Positions 18,245-28,126 of a DNA stretch of 64,000 bases are shown piece by piece. The stretch is from the NCBI GenBank assembly GCA_963701445.1, contig CAVPAM010000006.1, forward strand, positions 14,459 through 78,458, read 5' to 3'. Every line of letters begins with the position of its first letter. The first letter of the stretch is position 1. Source of the DNA: CAKZLS01 sp963701445 (GTDB taxonomy: Bacteria; Pseudomonadota; Alphaproteobacteria; Rhodospirillales; Defluviicoccaceae). Under the pieces are notes generated by a model. The model was not told the origin of the DNA and searched no databases. It was given only the letters and a program-made list of their open reading frames with translations. The position numbers and the translations under genes are program-made.

Positions 18245-20303
18245 ATGAGTGTGTTCGAAATGACGCCGCGGAACGGGAGCCTGGCGCGAAGGGGCCGTTG
18301 GTGTTTTGTCGCGGTCGCCCTGGCCACGGCGGCCGTCGCGGTCCGCGCCCGCCGATGCCGCGACCCTGAACGTGTCCAATACGGGCAACGACGCCGGTTC
18401 CTGCACGCACCTGTTCTGCAAGACCATCAAATACGCCATCAGCCGGGCCAGCGCCGGCGACATCATCGACGTGGCCAAGGGGACGTACACCGAACCCGGC
18501 CTCGTCATCGACGCCGACCTGACGATCCGCGGTCACGGGGCCTCGTCGACGATCATCCAGGCGGCCACCAAGGCCAATAGCGCCACCGGCCGCGTGCTGA
18601 CCATCGGCAAGACGAAAAAGGTCACCGTCAGTCTGGAAAAAGTGACCGTCCGGTACGGCAAGTCCAGCTTCGGCGGCGGCATCTACGTCGGCAACGGGTC
18701 GGTGGTCAAGATCAGCGACACCGACGTCGTCGACAACGTGGCGACGGGAACCAGCGGCATCGAGTCGGGCGTCGGCGGCGGGATTTTCGTCTACGACAAT
18801 GGAACCGTCACCATCATCAACAGCAAGATTTCCAAGAATACCGCCTTTGCTCCCGTCTCCGTCAGCCTGTCGTCCGGCGGCGGTATTTTCAGTTACTGTT
18901 TTACGACGCTCACCATCGAAAACAGCACCATCTCGGAGAACAAGGCCGGGAGTCACGGCGGTGGCATCTACATCAGCGCCCCGTCGACGCTGATCGTCAA
19001 GGACAGCATCATCAGCAAGAACGAGATCACCGGCGGGACCGGCGGCGGCATCTCCAACGGCGACAAGGCGACGATCACCGACACGGTGATCAGCGGCAAC
19101 GCGGCGACCCTCGGACACGGCGGCGGGATCTCTAATTCCGGTCCGATGACCATTACCGGCGGCACGATCACGGACAACGGCGCCGGCGCCGGCGGCGGCG
19201 TCAGCAATTCGGGACAACTGACGATCCGCGACAGTACCCTCTCGGACAATGGCGCCTATCACGCCGGCGGGCTCGAGCAATGGGGAAACAAGAACAACAG
19301 CGTTGCGATCGTCAACAGCACCCTCTCCGGCAACAGGGCCCAGGACGGCGGCGCCATCATCAACGGCGGCCTGCTGGCCATGAGCAACAGCACGGTGGCG
19401 AACAACGCGACGAACGCGGTTCATCAGGACAACGCCGGCCTCGTCAATTCCGGAACGGCGACCATCAAGAACTCGATCATCGGCGGCAATCTGGCCGGCG
19501 GCATCAATCCGGGGAACAACTGCAGCGGCAAAGGCACCCTCAAGGCCGTCGGCGTCAACCTCTCCACCGACGCCACCTGCACCGGCTTCACCCAGGTCAC
19601 GACGGCGAGCCTCAACCTGGCTCCGCTGAAAAAGAATCCGCCGGGCGAAACCTCGACCCAGGCCCTGGAGGCCGGAAGCGCGGCCATCGACGCGGCGAGC
19701 GACTGCAAGGATCTGAACGGCAAGATCCTCTTGACCGATCAGCGGGGCATCACGCGGCCTCAGCCGAAGACCGGAAAGTGCGACGTTGGCGCTTACGAAC
19801 GCAACGGACTGACGACCACCGCGGGCGATATCAATCACGATGGCATGGTCAACGTCATCGACGCGCGCATGGCCCACCAACTCGTCAACCAGTCCGCCCC
19901 GTTCGTCAAGAGCGCCGACTGGAACGGAAACGGTGAGGTCGATCTGCTCGACGTCATGGCGATTTCCAGCAAGAGCATCGGTCTGATCACGGGACCGTAC
20001 GCCTTGTCCCTGAGCCGGGCGGGAACGGGTGGCGGAACGGTCGTCAGCACCCCCCTTGGCATCGATTGCGGCACGAACTGCGCCATTGGATTTGCCGGCG
20101 GCACGAAGGTGGTGCTGATCGCGACGCCGGACGCGCTTTCGGTCATCGATGGCTGGGAGGGCTGCAATTCGACTTCGTATGACGAATGCATCGTGGATAT
20201 GAACAGCGACCGCGCGGTCAAGGCACGGTTCGAGGTCAAGACCAAGCTCGGGACCGGCCGGACGGGCCCGACGCGGCCGGTCCCCGGTCCGGACAATCTT
20301 TAG
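18245..20303 (+). CDS. secreted right-handed beta-helix protein with dockerin and InlB-like repeat (signal peptide frameshifted)
   Basis: Predicted exported protein. From TTG 18306 the open frame is 665 aa. Residues about 15-490 are a parallel beta-helix made of repeated GGGI-N/S-N-x-G-x-x-T/V-I-x-x-S-x-I/L-S-x-N turns, as in pectin-lyase-like adhesins and CSLREA-type surface proteins. A type I dockerin follows at about 507-560, with two calcium loops DINHDGMVNVIDARMA and DWNGNGEVDLLDVMAI. The rest is a divergent InlB/Bacterial_2-like repeat (SLSRAGTGGGTVVS, IDCGTNC, GWEGC). A good signal peptide (MSVFEMTPRNGSLARRGR then a hydrophobic core ending AVAVRA) starts at ATG 18245, but one extra base near 18345 puts it out of frame with the body. 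The cohesin-like gene follows 14 nt later. Confidence 0.82.
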
Positions 20304-20317
20304 CGGAGGCTCGGGAA

Positions 20318-20851
20318 ATGGAACTCCAATCCTTCGGACGACGGTTTCGCGGCAGGCCCTGGACATGGGCATTTCTCGCGGCCGCCGTCGCCGTCCTGGG
20401 GCTGGTCTTCCTGGCCTGGCAGGTCAGCCGTCCCCGGCCCGCCATCGTCATCGGCATCACGTCGACCGTGGTCGGCGCGCCGGGCGCCGTCGACATCGAA
20501 GTGAGACAGATTACCGAGGGTGGCGGGTTGGCCGCCCTTCAAGGCAGCATCAAATACGACCCGGAACTCCTTGTCATCAAATCGATTTCCGGAACGAATG
20601 GGTTCATGGTGATGGCTGCGGACATCGACGGTGCCACGGGGATCGCCCGGTTCGCCCTCGTCAACCTCGGTGACGAGGGCGTTAGCAATGGGCCGATCGC
20701 CAGACTGCTGTTTCAAGCGAACGCCTCCTCCGGCGGCACCGCGCGGTTGACATGGCTGGACTCGGGCGGCGCGCCAATCGTCCTCGGCGGAAACGACAAC
20801 GAAGAGATCGCGTCCGCCCGGCTGGTGGATGGGCAGGTGCGCATCCGCTGA
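20318..20851 (+). CDS. membrane-anchored cohesin-like protein
   Basis: Protein of 177 aa. An N-terminal hydrophobic anchor (WTWAFLAAAVAVLGLVFLAW, residues about 13-32) is followed by a beta-sandwich resembling a type I cohesin domain: GAPGAVDIEVRQI, LAALQGSIKYDPELLVIKSI, a central ARFALVNLG, and LLFQANASSGGTARLTWLD. Cohesins bind dockerins, and the gene directly upstream encodes a dockerin-bearing beta-helix protein. The pair therefore probably forms a surface-attachment couple. The start is ATG 20318 with GGAGG upstream at 20305-20309. Cohesin assignment rests on fold pattern recognition and needs a profile search. Confidence 0.72.
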   Translation: MELQSFGRRFRGRPWTWAFLAAAVAVLGLVFLAWQVSRPRPAIVIGITSTVVGAPGAVDIEVRQITEGGGLAALQGSIKYDPELLVIKSISGTNGFMVMAADIDGATGIARFALVNLGDEGVSNGPIARLLFQANASSGGTARLTWLDSGGAPIVLGGNDNEEIASARLVDGQVRIR

Positions 20852-20924
20852 GCTTGATGGTCCTCCGGCGTCCGCTCACGGCCGGGGAGCGCGCACGGCC
20901 GTGACTTGCCGGTGCCGCCCACCG

Positions 20925-21335
20925 TCACTTCAACAGGACGGACAGGACCTCGTCGAGTTTGCGGCCTTGGGCGACGAGGGCGCGGCGGGCGTCGAGGACG
21001 GCGAAGACGCCGTGTTTCTTGGTGACATAACCCCGGATCTTGCGGGACTGGTTGAGCAGCGCCATGGCCGGCTGGCCGTCGTCGAGGGTCGTCCGCTTGC
21101 AGGTGTAGTACCGGCTCGCGATCACCCGCGCGGCGATGGCCGCCTCGTCGGCGTCGGACAGCAGAGGGCTCGGAAAGGCGATGACCGACACGGGTACGGA
21201 CAACTCCCGATGGATCCACGGGACCGCAGAATACAGCCATCCGCCACCGCTTCGCGACTGAAATTTTTCGCCCGGCCCCCCTCTCCCGCCCGGCGCGGCG
21301 AAACGCCACAAAAGTGAAACCGAAACGTCACGCAA
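20925..21335 (-). CDS. hypothetical protein (136 aa)
   Basis: I do not recognise the family. The central part (LLSDADEAAIAARVIASRYYT, TTLDDGQPAMALLNQSRKIR, GYVTKKHGVFAVLD) looks like a real folded protein, and the end GRKLDEVLSVLLK recurs in a broken copy upstream of cas13a at 17976-18040. The N-terminal 30 residues are glycine/arginine-rich and probably not translated, so the true start may be internal. Convergent with the cohesin-like gene. Confidence 0.45.
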   Translation of the reverse strand: MRDVSVSLLWRFAAPGGRGGPGEKFQSRSGGGWLYSAVPWIHRELSVPVSVIAFPSPLLSDADEAAIAARVIASRYYTCKRTTLDDGQPAMALLNQSRKIRGYVTKKHGVFAVLDARRALVAQGRKLDEVLSVLLK

Positions 21336-21465
21336 ACGCGCGGGTTGATCCTGTAATCAATTCCCGTCATAATTTTGACAGATTTTGTTACGCCTAAAAG
21401 TTGTTTCTGGATGGCAACAATTCTGCGTCTGGAAATGCGCGGCGGTCATGCGATGGAGGATCCCG

Positions 21466-21834
21466 ATGCTGGCGCCCGGAGACCTGGATCGGCTGTTGGA
21501 CGATTGCGTGTCGATCAATCGCAGGTTGAGTTCCGGGGCGCGCCGGACCCTGGCCGGTTTCCTGCGGCTGCGGGAACGGCATGGCGAGGGCGCGATCCGC
21601 TACCTGAGCCCGGACGACGTGGAAATGCTCGAGGACTGGGCGGCGAGCGCGGGCGGGTCCGGGGAGCGCGGGGACGCCGCTCCTGCCCCGCGGGCCGCCG
21701 CGGCCATCGCGCCCGCGAACCTCGGCTTGCGCCCGCGCGCGCCGCAAAAACGCCGGATCGATCAGAAACCGGCGGAGCCGGCGGTCCAGGAACGGCGCGG
21801 TCAAGCCGGCCGCCAGGACGCCATAAAAGCTTAA
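21466..21834 (+). CDS. hypothetical protein (122 aa)
   Basis: Starts MLAPGDLDRLLDDCVSINRR at ATG 21466, preceded by GGAGG. The first 65 residues (RTLAGFLRLRERHGEGAIRY, LSPDDVEMLEDW) look helical and well ordered, and the rest is alanine/arginine-rich and probably disordered. It lies 80 nt upstream of mgtE on the same strand. Function unknown. Confidence 0.45.
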   Translation: MLAPGDLDRLLDDCVSINRRLSSGARRTLAGFLRLRERHGEGAIRYLSPDDVEMLEDWAASAGGSGERGDAAPAPRAAAAIAPANLGLRPRAPQKRRIDQKPAEPAVQERRGQAGRQDAIKA

Positions 21835-21914
21835 CGGAACGGGGACTCAACGAAGGCTTGCATCGGGGGCCGTTCAGGCTGATTCCAGGCGCGGAACAAG
21901 CCAGGACACGAACC

Positions 21915-23424
21915 ATGCCCGAAACCCAGCCGCCGCCCGTTCCCCCGCCCAGTCGCGGAGCATCTCCCGGGGAGGACGCGCCGGCCGCGAACGCGCCGAC
22001 GGCGGACGACCGGCTGCGGACCCGGATCCAGTCCATCGTCACGCTGTTGAACCGCGAGCGGATGGTCACCGACACCGCGCTTGGCCAGAGCGCGCGTAAC
22101 CGCGAACTGGTGGAACGGGTCACCCATGGCCAGCACCTGGCGGAGGTGGCCAACCGGATCAACGCCCTGCCCCCCGCCGACATCGCCCACCTGCTGGAAA
22201 TGCTGCCGCCCGACCAGCGCCGGACGGCGTGGGAACAGGTGGGCCTGGACAAGGCGGGCGACGTGCTGTGGGAGGCCACCGACGGGGTCGCCAACTCGCT
22301 CGCCCGGTCCACCGGCCGCGACCGGCTGCTCGCCATCTGCGACCACATCGACGACGACGACCTCGCCCAGATCGCCCAGCACGTGCCCGACGACGTGCTC
22401 CAGGAGCACTACCTGTCGCTGGATCCCGAGGCGCGGGCCTGGGTCAAGGCGTCGGTCTCCTACCCCGACGACACCGTCGGCCACCTGATGAACAACGACG
22501 AGATCGCCGTCGACGCCGGCGCCACCGTCAAGGACGTGCTGAAGCTGCTGCGGCGCCTGGGGTCCCTCCCCAACCAGACCGACCGCCTGTTCGTGGTGGA
22601 CGACCGGCGGCGGCTCAAGGGCGTCCTGCCGCTGAAGACGCTGCTGTTGCACCGGACGCGGGAACGGGTGGCGGATCTGATGGATACGGACGCCGAGCGC
22701 TTCCGGCCGCTCGACAAGACCGGCGCCGCCGCCCGCGCCTTCGAGCGCTACGACCTGGTCTCGGCCCCGGTGGTCGACGACAAGGGACGGCTGATCGGAC
22801 GGCTGACGGTGGACGCGGTGATGGATTTCGTCCGCGAGCAGGCCGAGGACCAGGCGCTCAAGCGCGAGGGCCTGAAGCCCGGACGAGGACCTGCTCGGGC
22901 CCATCTGGAAGACCGCCCGCCAGCGGTGGATGTGGCTCTGCCTCAACCTGTTCACCGCGTTCATCGCGTCGCGGGTGATCGGCCTGTTCGAGGGCAGCAT
23001 CGAGCAACTGGTGGCGCTGGCCACGCTGATGCCGATCATCGCCAGCGTCGGCGGCAACACCGGCAACCAGACCATCGCCATCTTCATTCGCGGGCTGGCG
23101 CTGGATCAGATCAACGCCGGCAACATGCGCCACCTCGCGCTCAAGGAAGTGGGGGTGAGCGCCGTCAACGGCCTGATCTGGGGCGGCGTCATGGGCGTGG
23201 TTGCCTTCGCGCTCTATCAGAACCCGGCGCTGGGGGCGGTGATGGCGGCGGCGACGCTGCTCAATCTGCTGGTGGCGTCGGCGGTGGGGATCGCGGTGCC
23301 GGTGACCATGAACCGCATGGGCCGCGACCCGGCGCTGGGATCGAGCGTGCTGCTCACCTTCACCACCGACAGCATGGGGTTCTTCATCTTCCTCGGCCTG
23401 GCGACGGTGTTCCTGCTGCCGTAG
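21915..23424 (+). CDS. mgtE: magnesium transporter MgtE (frameshifted)
   Basis: Mg2+ channel of the inner membrane. Residues about 70-170 form the MgtE N domain (INALPPADIAHLLEMLPPDQ), and residues about 180-310 a CBS pair (VKDVLKLLRRLGSLPNQTDRLFVVD; LVSAPVVDDKGRLIGRLT). The membrane domain (RWMWLCLNLFTAFIASRVIG, PIIASVGGNTGNQT, STDSMGFFIFLGLAT-like end) is complete but in another frame. The break is near 22880, after codons for EGLKP, where one extra base separates them from DEDLLGPIWKTARQRW. Joined, the product is about 500 aa, normal for MgtE. Such a clean single-base break with both halves conserved points to sequence error or a very recent mutation. ATG 21915 was chosen because the frame upstream is proline/arginine-rich and non-conserved. 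Confidence 0.88.
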
Positions 23425-23448
23425 CCGGTTTCGCGGTCTCGCCCGGCG

Positions 23449-24939
23449 TCAGGCGTCCCGCGCCCAGGCGCGCAGCGGGCGGAGCTGGCGGCTGCGGTTC
23501 TGGTTGTGGGACTCCATGCGCGTCAGCACGTTGTCGAGCACGGCGATGCCCTCGGCGATGTAGTTGCCCTTGTTGAGCATGACGCATTCGGCGCGCTCGG
23601 CCATGGCGGCGTCGGTGAATTCGCCGCGCGACGGCATGCCGCGCTTGACCAGGCTTTCCAGCACCTGCGTCGCCCAGATCACCGGCACGTGGGCGGCGGC
23701 GCAGAGCCAGAGGATCTCCTCCTGGACCTCCGACAGCCGCTCGTAGCCGATCTCCACCGCCAGGTCGCCGCGCGCGATCATTACCGCGAAGGGGTTGGCG
23801 CCGGCCGCCTGGACGATCAGGTCCGGCAGGTTGGTGAACGCCAGCCCGGTCTCGATCTTGGCGATGATCGGCATGGGCGGCTGGCCGGGACGGCGCTTTT
23901 CCAGCTCCTCCTGGAGCCAGGCGATGTCCTCGGGGCGCTGAACGAAGGAATAGCTGACACCGTCGGCGCGGGAGGCGACGAAATCGAGATCCTCCAGGTC
24001 CTTGCCGGTGAGCGGCGGCACCACCAGGGCGGAGCCGGGGAAGTTGATCCCGCGCTTTTCCTGTAGCGGATAGCCGCCGGGGGGCGTGCGGACCACCGCC
24101 ATCACCAGCCCGTCGCCGCGGATCTCCTCCACCTCGCCGGAAATCAGGCCGTCGCGGATGCTCACCCGGGCGCCGGGGGCGATCTGGCGCAGCACCTCGG
24201 GCATGGAACAGCTCGCCTGGAACGGGAAGCCGTCGTTGTCCTTGTCCGGCTTGTCGAACGCGAGCAGGATCCTGTCCCCCGCCTCCACCATGGTGGTCTT
24301 CTTCGGCGTGATCACCTCCTGGGTGCGGATCTTGGGACCGGCGAGGTCCATGAGCACCGGGCATTCGCGCCCCACCTCGGCGCCGACCACGCGGACGGCG
24401 TCGATCATCGCCGACCATTGGTCCGCCGAGTCCCGGCCGCAGTTGATGCGCGCGCAATCCATGCCGGCGTCGAACAACGCCCGGAGCTTCGCCGGATCCT
24501 TCGCGATCTTCGGCGCCAGGGTGACGAGAATGCGCGTCTCGCGGCCCTTGGGCGGAGGTCCGAACACGGTCGCGCTGTTCTTCGTCAAAAGGGCCCGGCC
24601 GGCGCGGAAATCCTCGGCCGCCGGCCGCTCGATGGTCGACTGGCCATGCCGGTCGCCGATCGCCTCCAGGTTGGCGATGACGGCGTCGAGGGTCGGCAGG
24701 ACGCTGTCCTCGCAGTGGCCGAGCGACGACAGGCCGAGCGGCGTCAGTTCCGCCTGCATCGGCCGCAGGTCCAGTTGCCGGAGCGCCAGATAGTGGGACA
24801 GGTTCACCGCGCTGTCCTGAAAGGCGCCGCGCGACAGCATCGGATCCCAGCGGGCGACCATCCTGGCGCCGTTTTCGACGACGCTCTTCCTGACGTCTTG
24901 CAGCTGTTGCAGCAGCTTGGCGCGAACCCCGCCGTCCAT
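23449..24939 (-). CDS. pyruvate kinase-like protein
   Basis: About 496 aa. The pyruvate kinase barrel is recognisable from residue 130 on: ARINCGRDSADQW (the family's RxNxSH region), VLMDLAGPKIRT, INFPGSALVVPPLTGKD, PIIAKIETGLAFTNL with the catalytic Lys, and VMIARGDLAVEIG, WATQVLESLVKRGMPSRGE, ECVMLNKG. The N-terminal 130 residues (KLLQQLQDVRKSVVENGARM, LSHYLALRQLDLRPMQAELT) are an extra helical domain not found in classical PykF/PykA. ARINC replaces ARxNFSH and the C-terminal regulatory domain is missing, so it belongs to the atypical branch. Start ATG 24939 has GGGAGG at the right distance. Convergent with mgtE. Confidence 0.85.
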   Translation of the reverse strand: MDGGVRAKLLQQLQDVRKSVVENGARMVARWDPMLSRGAFQDSAVNLSHYLALRQLDLRPMQAELTPLGLSSLGHCEDSVLPTLDAVIANLEAIGDRHGQSTIERPAAEDFRAGRALLTKNSATVFGPPPKGRETRILVTLAPKIAKDPAKLRALFDAGMDCARINCGRDSADQWSAMIDAVRVVGAEVGRECPVLMDLAGPKIRTQEVITPKKTTMVEAGDRILLAFDKPDKDNDGFPFQASCSMPEVLRQIAPGARVSIRDGLISGEVEEIRGDGLVMAVVRTPPGGYPLQEKRGINFPGSALVVPPLTGKDLEDLDFVASRADGVSYSFVQRPEDIAWLQEELEKRRPGQPPMPIIAKIETGLAFTNLPDLIVQAAGANPFAVMIARGDLAVEIGYERLSEVQEEILWLCAAAHVPVIWATQVLESLVKRGMPSRGEFTDAAMAERAECVMLNKGNYIAEGIAVLDNVLTRMESHNQNRSRQLRPLRAWARDA

Positions 24940-25479
24940 GGCCAACCTCCCGTGTTGTTTTGGCGGCGCAATATCCCCGTCGGCCGGGATTCTGGCAAAT
25001 GACGGATTTGTGACAGCGGGCTCCGCCGCCACCCGCTGCGGCATCGGCGGAACACCCTCTCCGGTTGCGGATACCCCGGGGCGGCCTGGGGCGTCGGAGC
25101 GGAATGGCGCGCGCGCCCGATGCGCCGTGGAACCACCCGGACAGCACCCTGAACCGGAATAGACGCGTCTCCAAGTATCCATATGGGTTATTCGAAACAC
25201 TTTTCGATATTGATGGCAATTTTGTAAATACCAATTTGGGTATGATTTCGTTGATGACCATAAATTTCTGTTTAGTGTTGCAGTTTTCTGATTTTTATCC
25301 GAATGGGTGAAAATTTACTGCAATTTATGGCCGATATTTAGTTTGACAATACACGCAAAAAACGTTTCAATTGCAAGTAATCTGAGACGCCGGATTAACT
25401 CGTCATACGAGCGCGCACTTTCGGCGGCAGATGCGAGGAACACCAGAAGATTGACGCCGAACGTGAGGAGGAACTGAAG
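24940..25479. other. intergenic region with low-GC segment upstream of the PEP-CTERM gene
   Basis: 540 nt. From about 25160 to 25400 the sequence becomes clearly A/T-rich compared with its flanks, holding the likely promoter of the PEP-CTERM-type gene. GAGGAGG is placed before its start codon. No gene or RNA was recognised. Confidence 0.4.
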
Positions 25480-26229
25480 ATGTCTGTTAAGAGGATAGGG
25501 GAAGTGACGGCGAAAGCGGCCCTCGCCGGCTTCGCTTTGGCGGTGCTGACCGCCGCGACCGCGCCCGCCAAGGCAGCGGTGGTAACGTGGGACCTGTGGC
25601 TTACGTATAATCCGGCCAAGCTGGCGGTCGGGAAGTCGAACCTGATGACCGGCGAATGGGTCGAACCCAGCTTGAACGCGACCCTCGGCATCACCCAGGC
25701 GACCAAGGGCACCGGTCACCTGACATTCAACAACGCCGGATGCGGACGGGTTTTCTGCGGTCCGGTGGAGGACCCGAACTTCGATATCCATTTCGAGTTC
25801 GAGGGCACGTCCGTCTCGTTCGACGCGGGCGACGACTTCCGCTACAATGAGACGAGCAATACCTATTACGATCCGTCGAACCCGGGACCGACCGTCAACT
25901 TCCTGAGCTATCTCGGAAGCCTGTTCGTCACCGGCCTGGACTTCAACGTGCCGTTCTCGACGACCGGCGGCTCCAACAACTTCGCCCTCAGCGTCGAAAG
26001 CGGCGTGGTGGAGCTTTACGACCTGACCAACCAAGCGGGATTCCCGAACTGGACCGTGTTGCGCGGAACGTTGTGCACCAACGGCTATGGCGAGCCCGGC
26101 GAAGGCGATGTCTGCTATCGCGGCCCCGGCACCGAGATCGTCACTCCCATTCCGGCGGCCCTTCCCTTGTTCGGCTCCGGACTGGCGGCCATGGGCCTCG
26201 CGGCCTGGCGTCGTCGCCGGAAAGCGTAA
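25480..26229 (+). CDS. secreted protein with PEP-CTERM/VPLPA-type sorting signal
   Basis: Surface or exported protein of 249 aa. The signal peptide (KAALAGFALAVLTAATAPAKA) is cleaved near residue 32. The body has no recognised enzyme motif; it is rich in aromatic and acidic residues, with a cysteine pair in CGRVFCG. The C terminus has the tripartite sorting tail: IPAALPLFGSG, a hydrophobic stretch (LAAMGLAAW) and RRRRKA. This is the variant where PEP is replaced by an I/V-P-L/A-P-A-type motif, processed by an exosortase. No exosortase gene is seen in this window. A strong terminator follows. Confidence 0.8.
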   Translation: MSVKRIGEVTAKAALAGFALAVLTAATAPAKAAVVTWDLWLTYNPAKLAVGKSNLMTGEWVEPSLNATLGITQATKGTGHLTFNNAGCGRVFCGPVEDPNFDIHFEFEGTSVSFDAGDDFRYNETSNTYYDPSNPGPTVNFLSYLGSLFVTGLDFNVPFSTTGGSNNFALSVESGVVELYDLTNQAGFPNWTVLRGTLCTNGYGEPGEGDVCYRGPGTEIVTPIPAALPLFGSGLAAMGLAAWRRRRKA

Positions 26230-26260
26230 CGCGAAGGACCGTCATCTTCTGACGACGAGC

Positions 26261-26295
26261 ACGGCGGCGGATCACTCCGCCGCCGTCTTCGTTTC
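26261..26295 (+). terminator. rho-independent terminator
   Basis: Perfect 11-bp stem ACGGCGGCGGA / TCCGCCGCCGT around a TCAC loop (26261-26286), followed by CTTCGTTT. It lies 32 nt after the stop of the PEP-CTERM-type gene. Confidence 0.8.
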
Positions 26296-26422
26296 CGGAG
26301 CCCCGCCCGGTCCGCCGGGACGCTCCCCCGCCGCCGAGGCACCCCCCGGGACCCGGCCGCGAGGACAGCGACGAAAGAAGGATTGGACCCGCGGCCCGCC
26401 TTGGCGCTAAACCGGTCCCGCC

Positions 26423-27325
26423 ATGGCCAGACAGACCACCGACACGCCCGCCGGCCGGCTGCGCGCGCTCCTCGACCAGGGCCGGCTCCTGGTCATGCCG
26501 TGCTGTTTCGACGCCCTGTCCGCGAAACTGATCGAGCGGGCCGGCTTCCCGCTCACCTTCATGAGCGGCTTCGCCGTCTCGGCGACGCGGCTCGGCCTAC
26601 CGGACACCGGGCTCATCTCCTACGGCGAAATGGTCGATCAGGGCCGGGGCATCTGCGCGGCGGTCTCGATCCCGGTCATCGGCGACGGCGACACCGGATA
26701 CGGCAACGCGCTCAACGTCAAGCGCACGGTGGAGGGGTATGCCCGGGCGGGGTTCGCGGCGGTGATGATCGAGGATCAGGTCGCGCCCAAGCGCTGCGGC
26801 CACACCCGGGGCAAGGCGGTGACCGGCCGGACCGAGGCGCTCGATCGCATCCGGGCGGCGGTGGACGCGCGGAACGAACGCGGCGACATCCTCATCCTGG
26901 CGCGCACCGACGCCCGGGCCACGCACGGCCTCGACGAGGCCCTGCTGCGCGCCCGCGCCTTCGCCGAGGCCGGCGCCGACATCCTGTTCGTGGAGGCGCC
27001 CCGGACCGAGGCCGAGATGGAAACCGTTTGCCGCGAACTGCCCGGCTGGAAGATGGCCAACATGGTGGAGGGCGGCGACACGCCGGTGATTCCCCCGGCG
27101 CGCCTGGAGGCCATGGGTTTCGCCATCGCCGCCTACCCGCTGACGCTGCTGAGCGCGGCGGCGCGGGCCATGAGCGGCGCGCTCGAGGACCTGCGGGCCG
27201 GGCGCCCGTCTCCCGACCGCCTTATGGACTTCGCCGAACTCAGGGAAACCGTCGGCTTCGACGCCTACGACCGCGAAGCGAGCCGGTACGCCCGCGAACC
27301 CGGCACGGGGGAAACGGACCCCTGA
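26423..27325 (+). CDS. isocitrate lyase/PEP mutase family protein
   Basis: Carbon-carbon lyase of 300 aa from the phosphoenolpyruvate mutase/isocitrate lyase superfamily. It shows the metal-binding GDGDTGYGN block, IEDQVAPKRCGH with the family's K-R/K-C-G-H catalytic loop, and LILARTDA. KRCGH is typical of methylisocitrate lyase, dimethylmalate lyase and oxaloacetate decarboxylase branches; which one cannot be decided here. No propionate-pathway genes are beside it. It is convergent with the lipoprotein gene. Confidence 0.85.
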   Translation: MARQTTDTPAGRLRALLDQGRLLVMPCCFDALSAKLIERAGFPLTFMSGFAVSATRLGLPDTGLISYGEMVDQGRGICAAVSIPVIGDGDTGYGNALNVKRTVEGYARAGFAAVMIEDQVAPKRCGHTRGKAVTGRTEALDRIRAAVDARNERGDILILARTDARATHGLDEALLRARAFAEAGADILFVEAPRTEAEMETVCRELPGWKMANMVEGGDTPVIPPARLEAMGFAIAAYPLTLLSAAARAMSGALEDLRAGRPSPDRLMDFAELRETVGFDAYDREASRYAREPGTGETDP

Positions 27326-27380
27326 CCACGCAATGGGTCCGCGACATGACCGCCCGGACGGGGCGGGCCGGCGCGCGCGA

Positions 27381-27995
27381 TCAATCGAAGATCGCCAGCG
27401 TTTCGTTCCACCACTCCACGATCGGCGGATCCGGCTCCAGGTCCTCGCCCCGCGACCACCGGATCACCACGCCAGCGGCGTCCCGGCCGAACTGGGCCAC
27501 CAAGTCCTCCATGTAGATCTGACCTTCGACGAAGTCGGAGTCCTCGGAGATCCGCTCCTGGCGAAACTCCACCAGCACCGCGTCGGCGCCGGCGCCGTCG
27601 ACCACCCGGAACCGCCCCTGTACGGCGGCCCGGCTGGCGTCGCTCGATATCAGGATACGAGTCAGTTCGCTGCCCTCGTCGACGCCGTCGATCTCGCCCT
27701 CCACCACGATCGCCAGCGGCGGCACGGTCACCGGCGCCGGGTACAGCACGCTCTCGAACGCCCCGGACTCGCGGAGCCGCTGGGCGAGACCGGCCTTGAA
27801 GAACCGCGCGAGACGCTTCCATTCGGGATGCCCGGGCGTGATGTCGCCGACCACCACCGTCGGGTACCGCCAGATCGGCGCCCGGCTGTTCTCGGGGGTT
27901 ACGGTTTGCGTGCCGCACCCGGCGGCGCCGAGCGCCAGCAGCGCGACGAGCACGAGAGCGCAACGGAGAGGAATACCGACGCCGGGACGAAACAT
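27381..27995 (-). CDS. DUF4410-like lipoprotein
   Basis: Predicted lipoprotein of 204 aa with signal peptide and lipobox (LVALLALGAAGCG, Cys at about 27). The mature part (VVVGDITPGHP, LAQRLRESGAFESVLYP, ILISSDASRAAVQGRFRVVD) resembles the DUF4410 family of outer-membrane-associated lipoproteins. Function unknown. Divergent from the Cache-AlbA_2 gene. Confidence 0.7.
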   Translation of the reverse strand: MFRPGVGIPLRCALVLVALLALGAAGCGTQTVTPENSRAPIWRYPTVVVGDITPGHPEWKRLARFFKAGLAQRLRESGAFESVLYPAPVTVPPLAIVVEGEIDGVDEGSELTRILISSDASRAAVQGRFRVVDGAGADAVLVEFRQERISEDSDFVEGQIYMEDLVAQFGRDAAGVVIRWSRGEDLEPDPPIVEWWNETLAIFD

Positions 27996-28126
27996 GGTGG
28001 GCAGGCCCCCGATTTACCCCAAAAGGGTACATTCCTCGGAACCATAGGCGAAGCGGACGGCGCCGGCAAGAATCCCTTGAACTGGCGGATGGTGACCCGG
28101 CGCGGCGGTTGGTATAAGAACAGCGT

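Noticed and set aside
17586..20372. Long minus-strand open frame (928 codons) opposite the beta-helix gene
   Set aside because: It is the antisense shadow of a repetitive high-GC gene; its residues mirror the plus-strand repeats and show no domain or signal.
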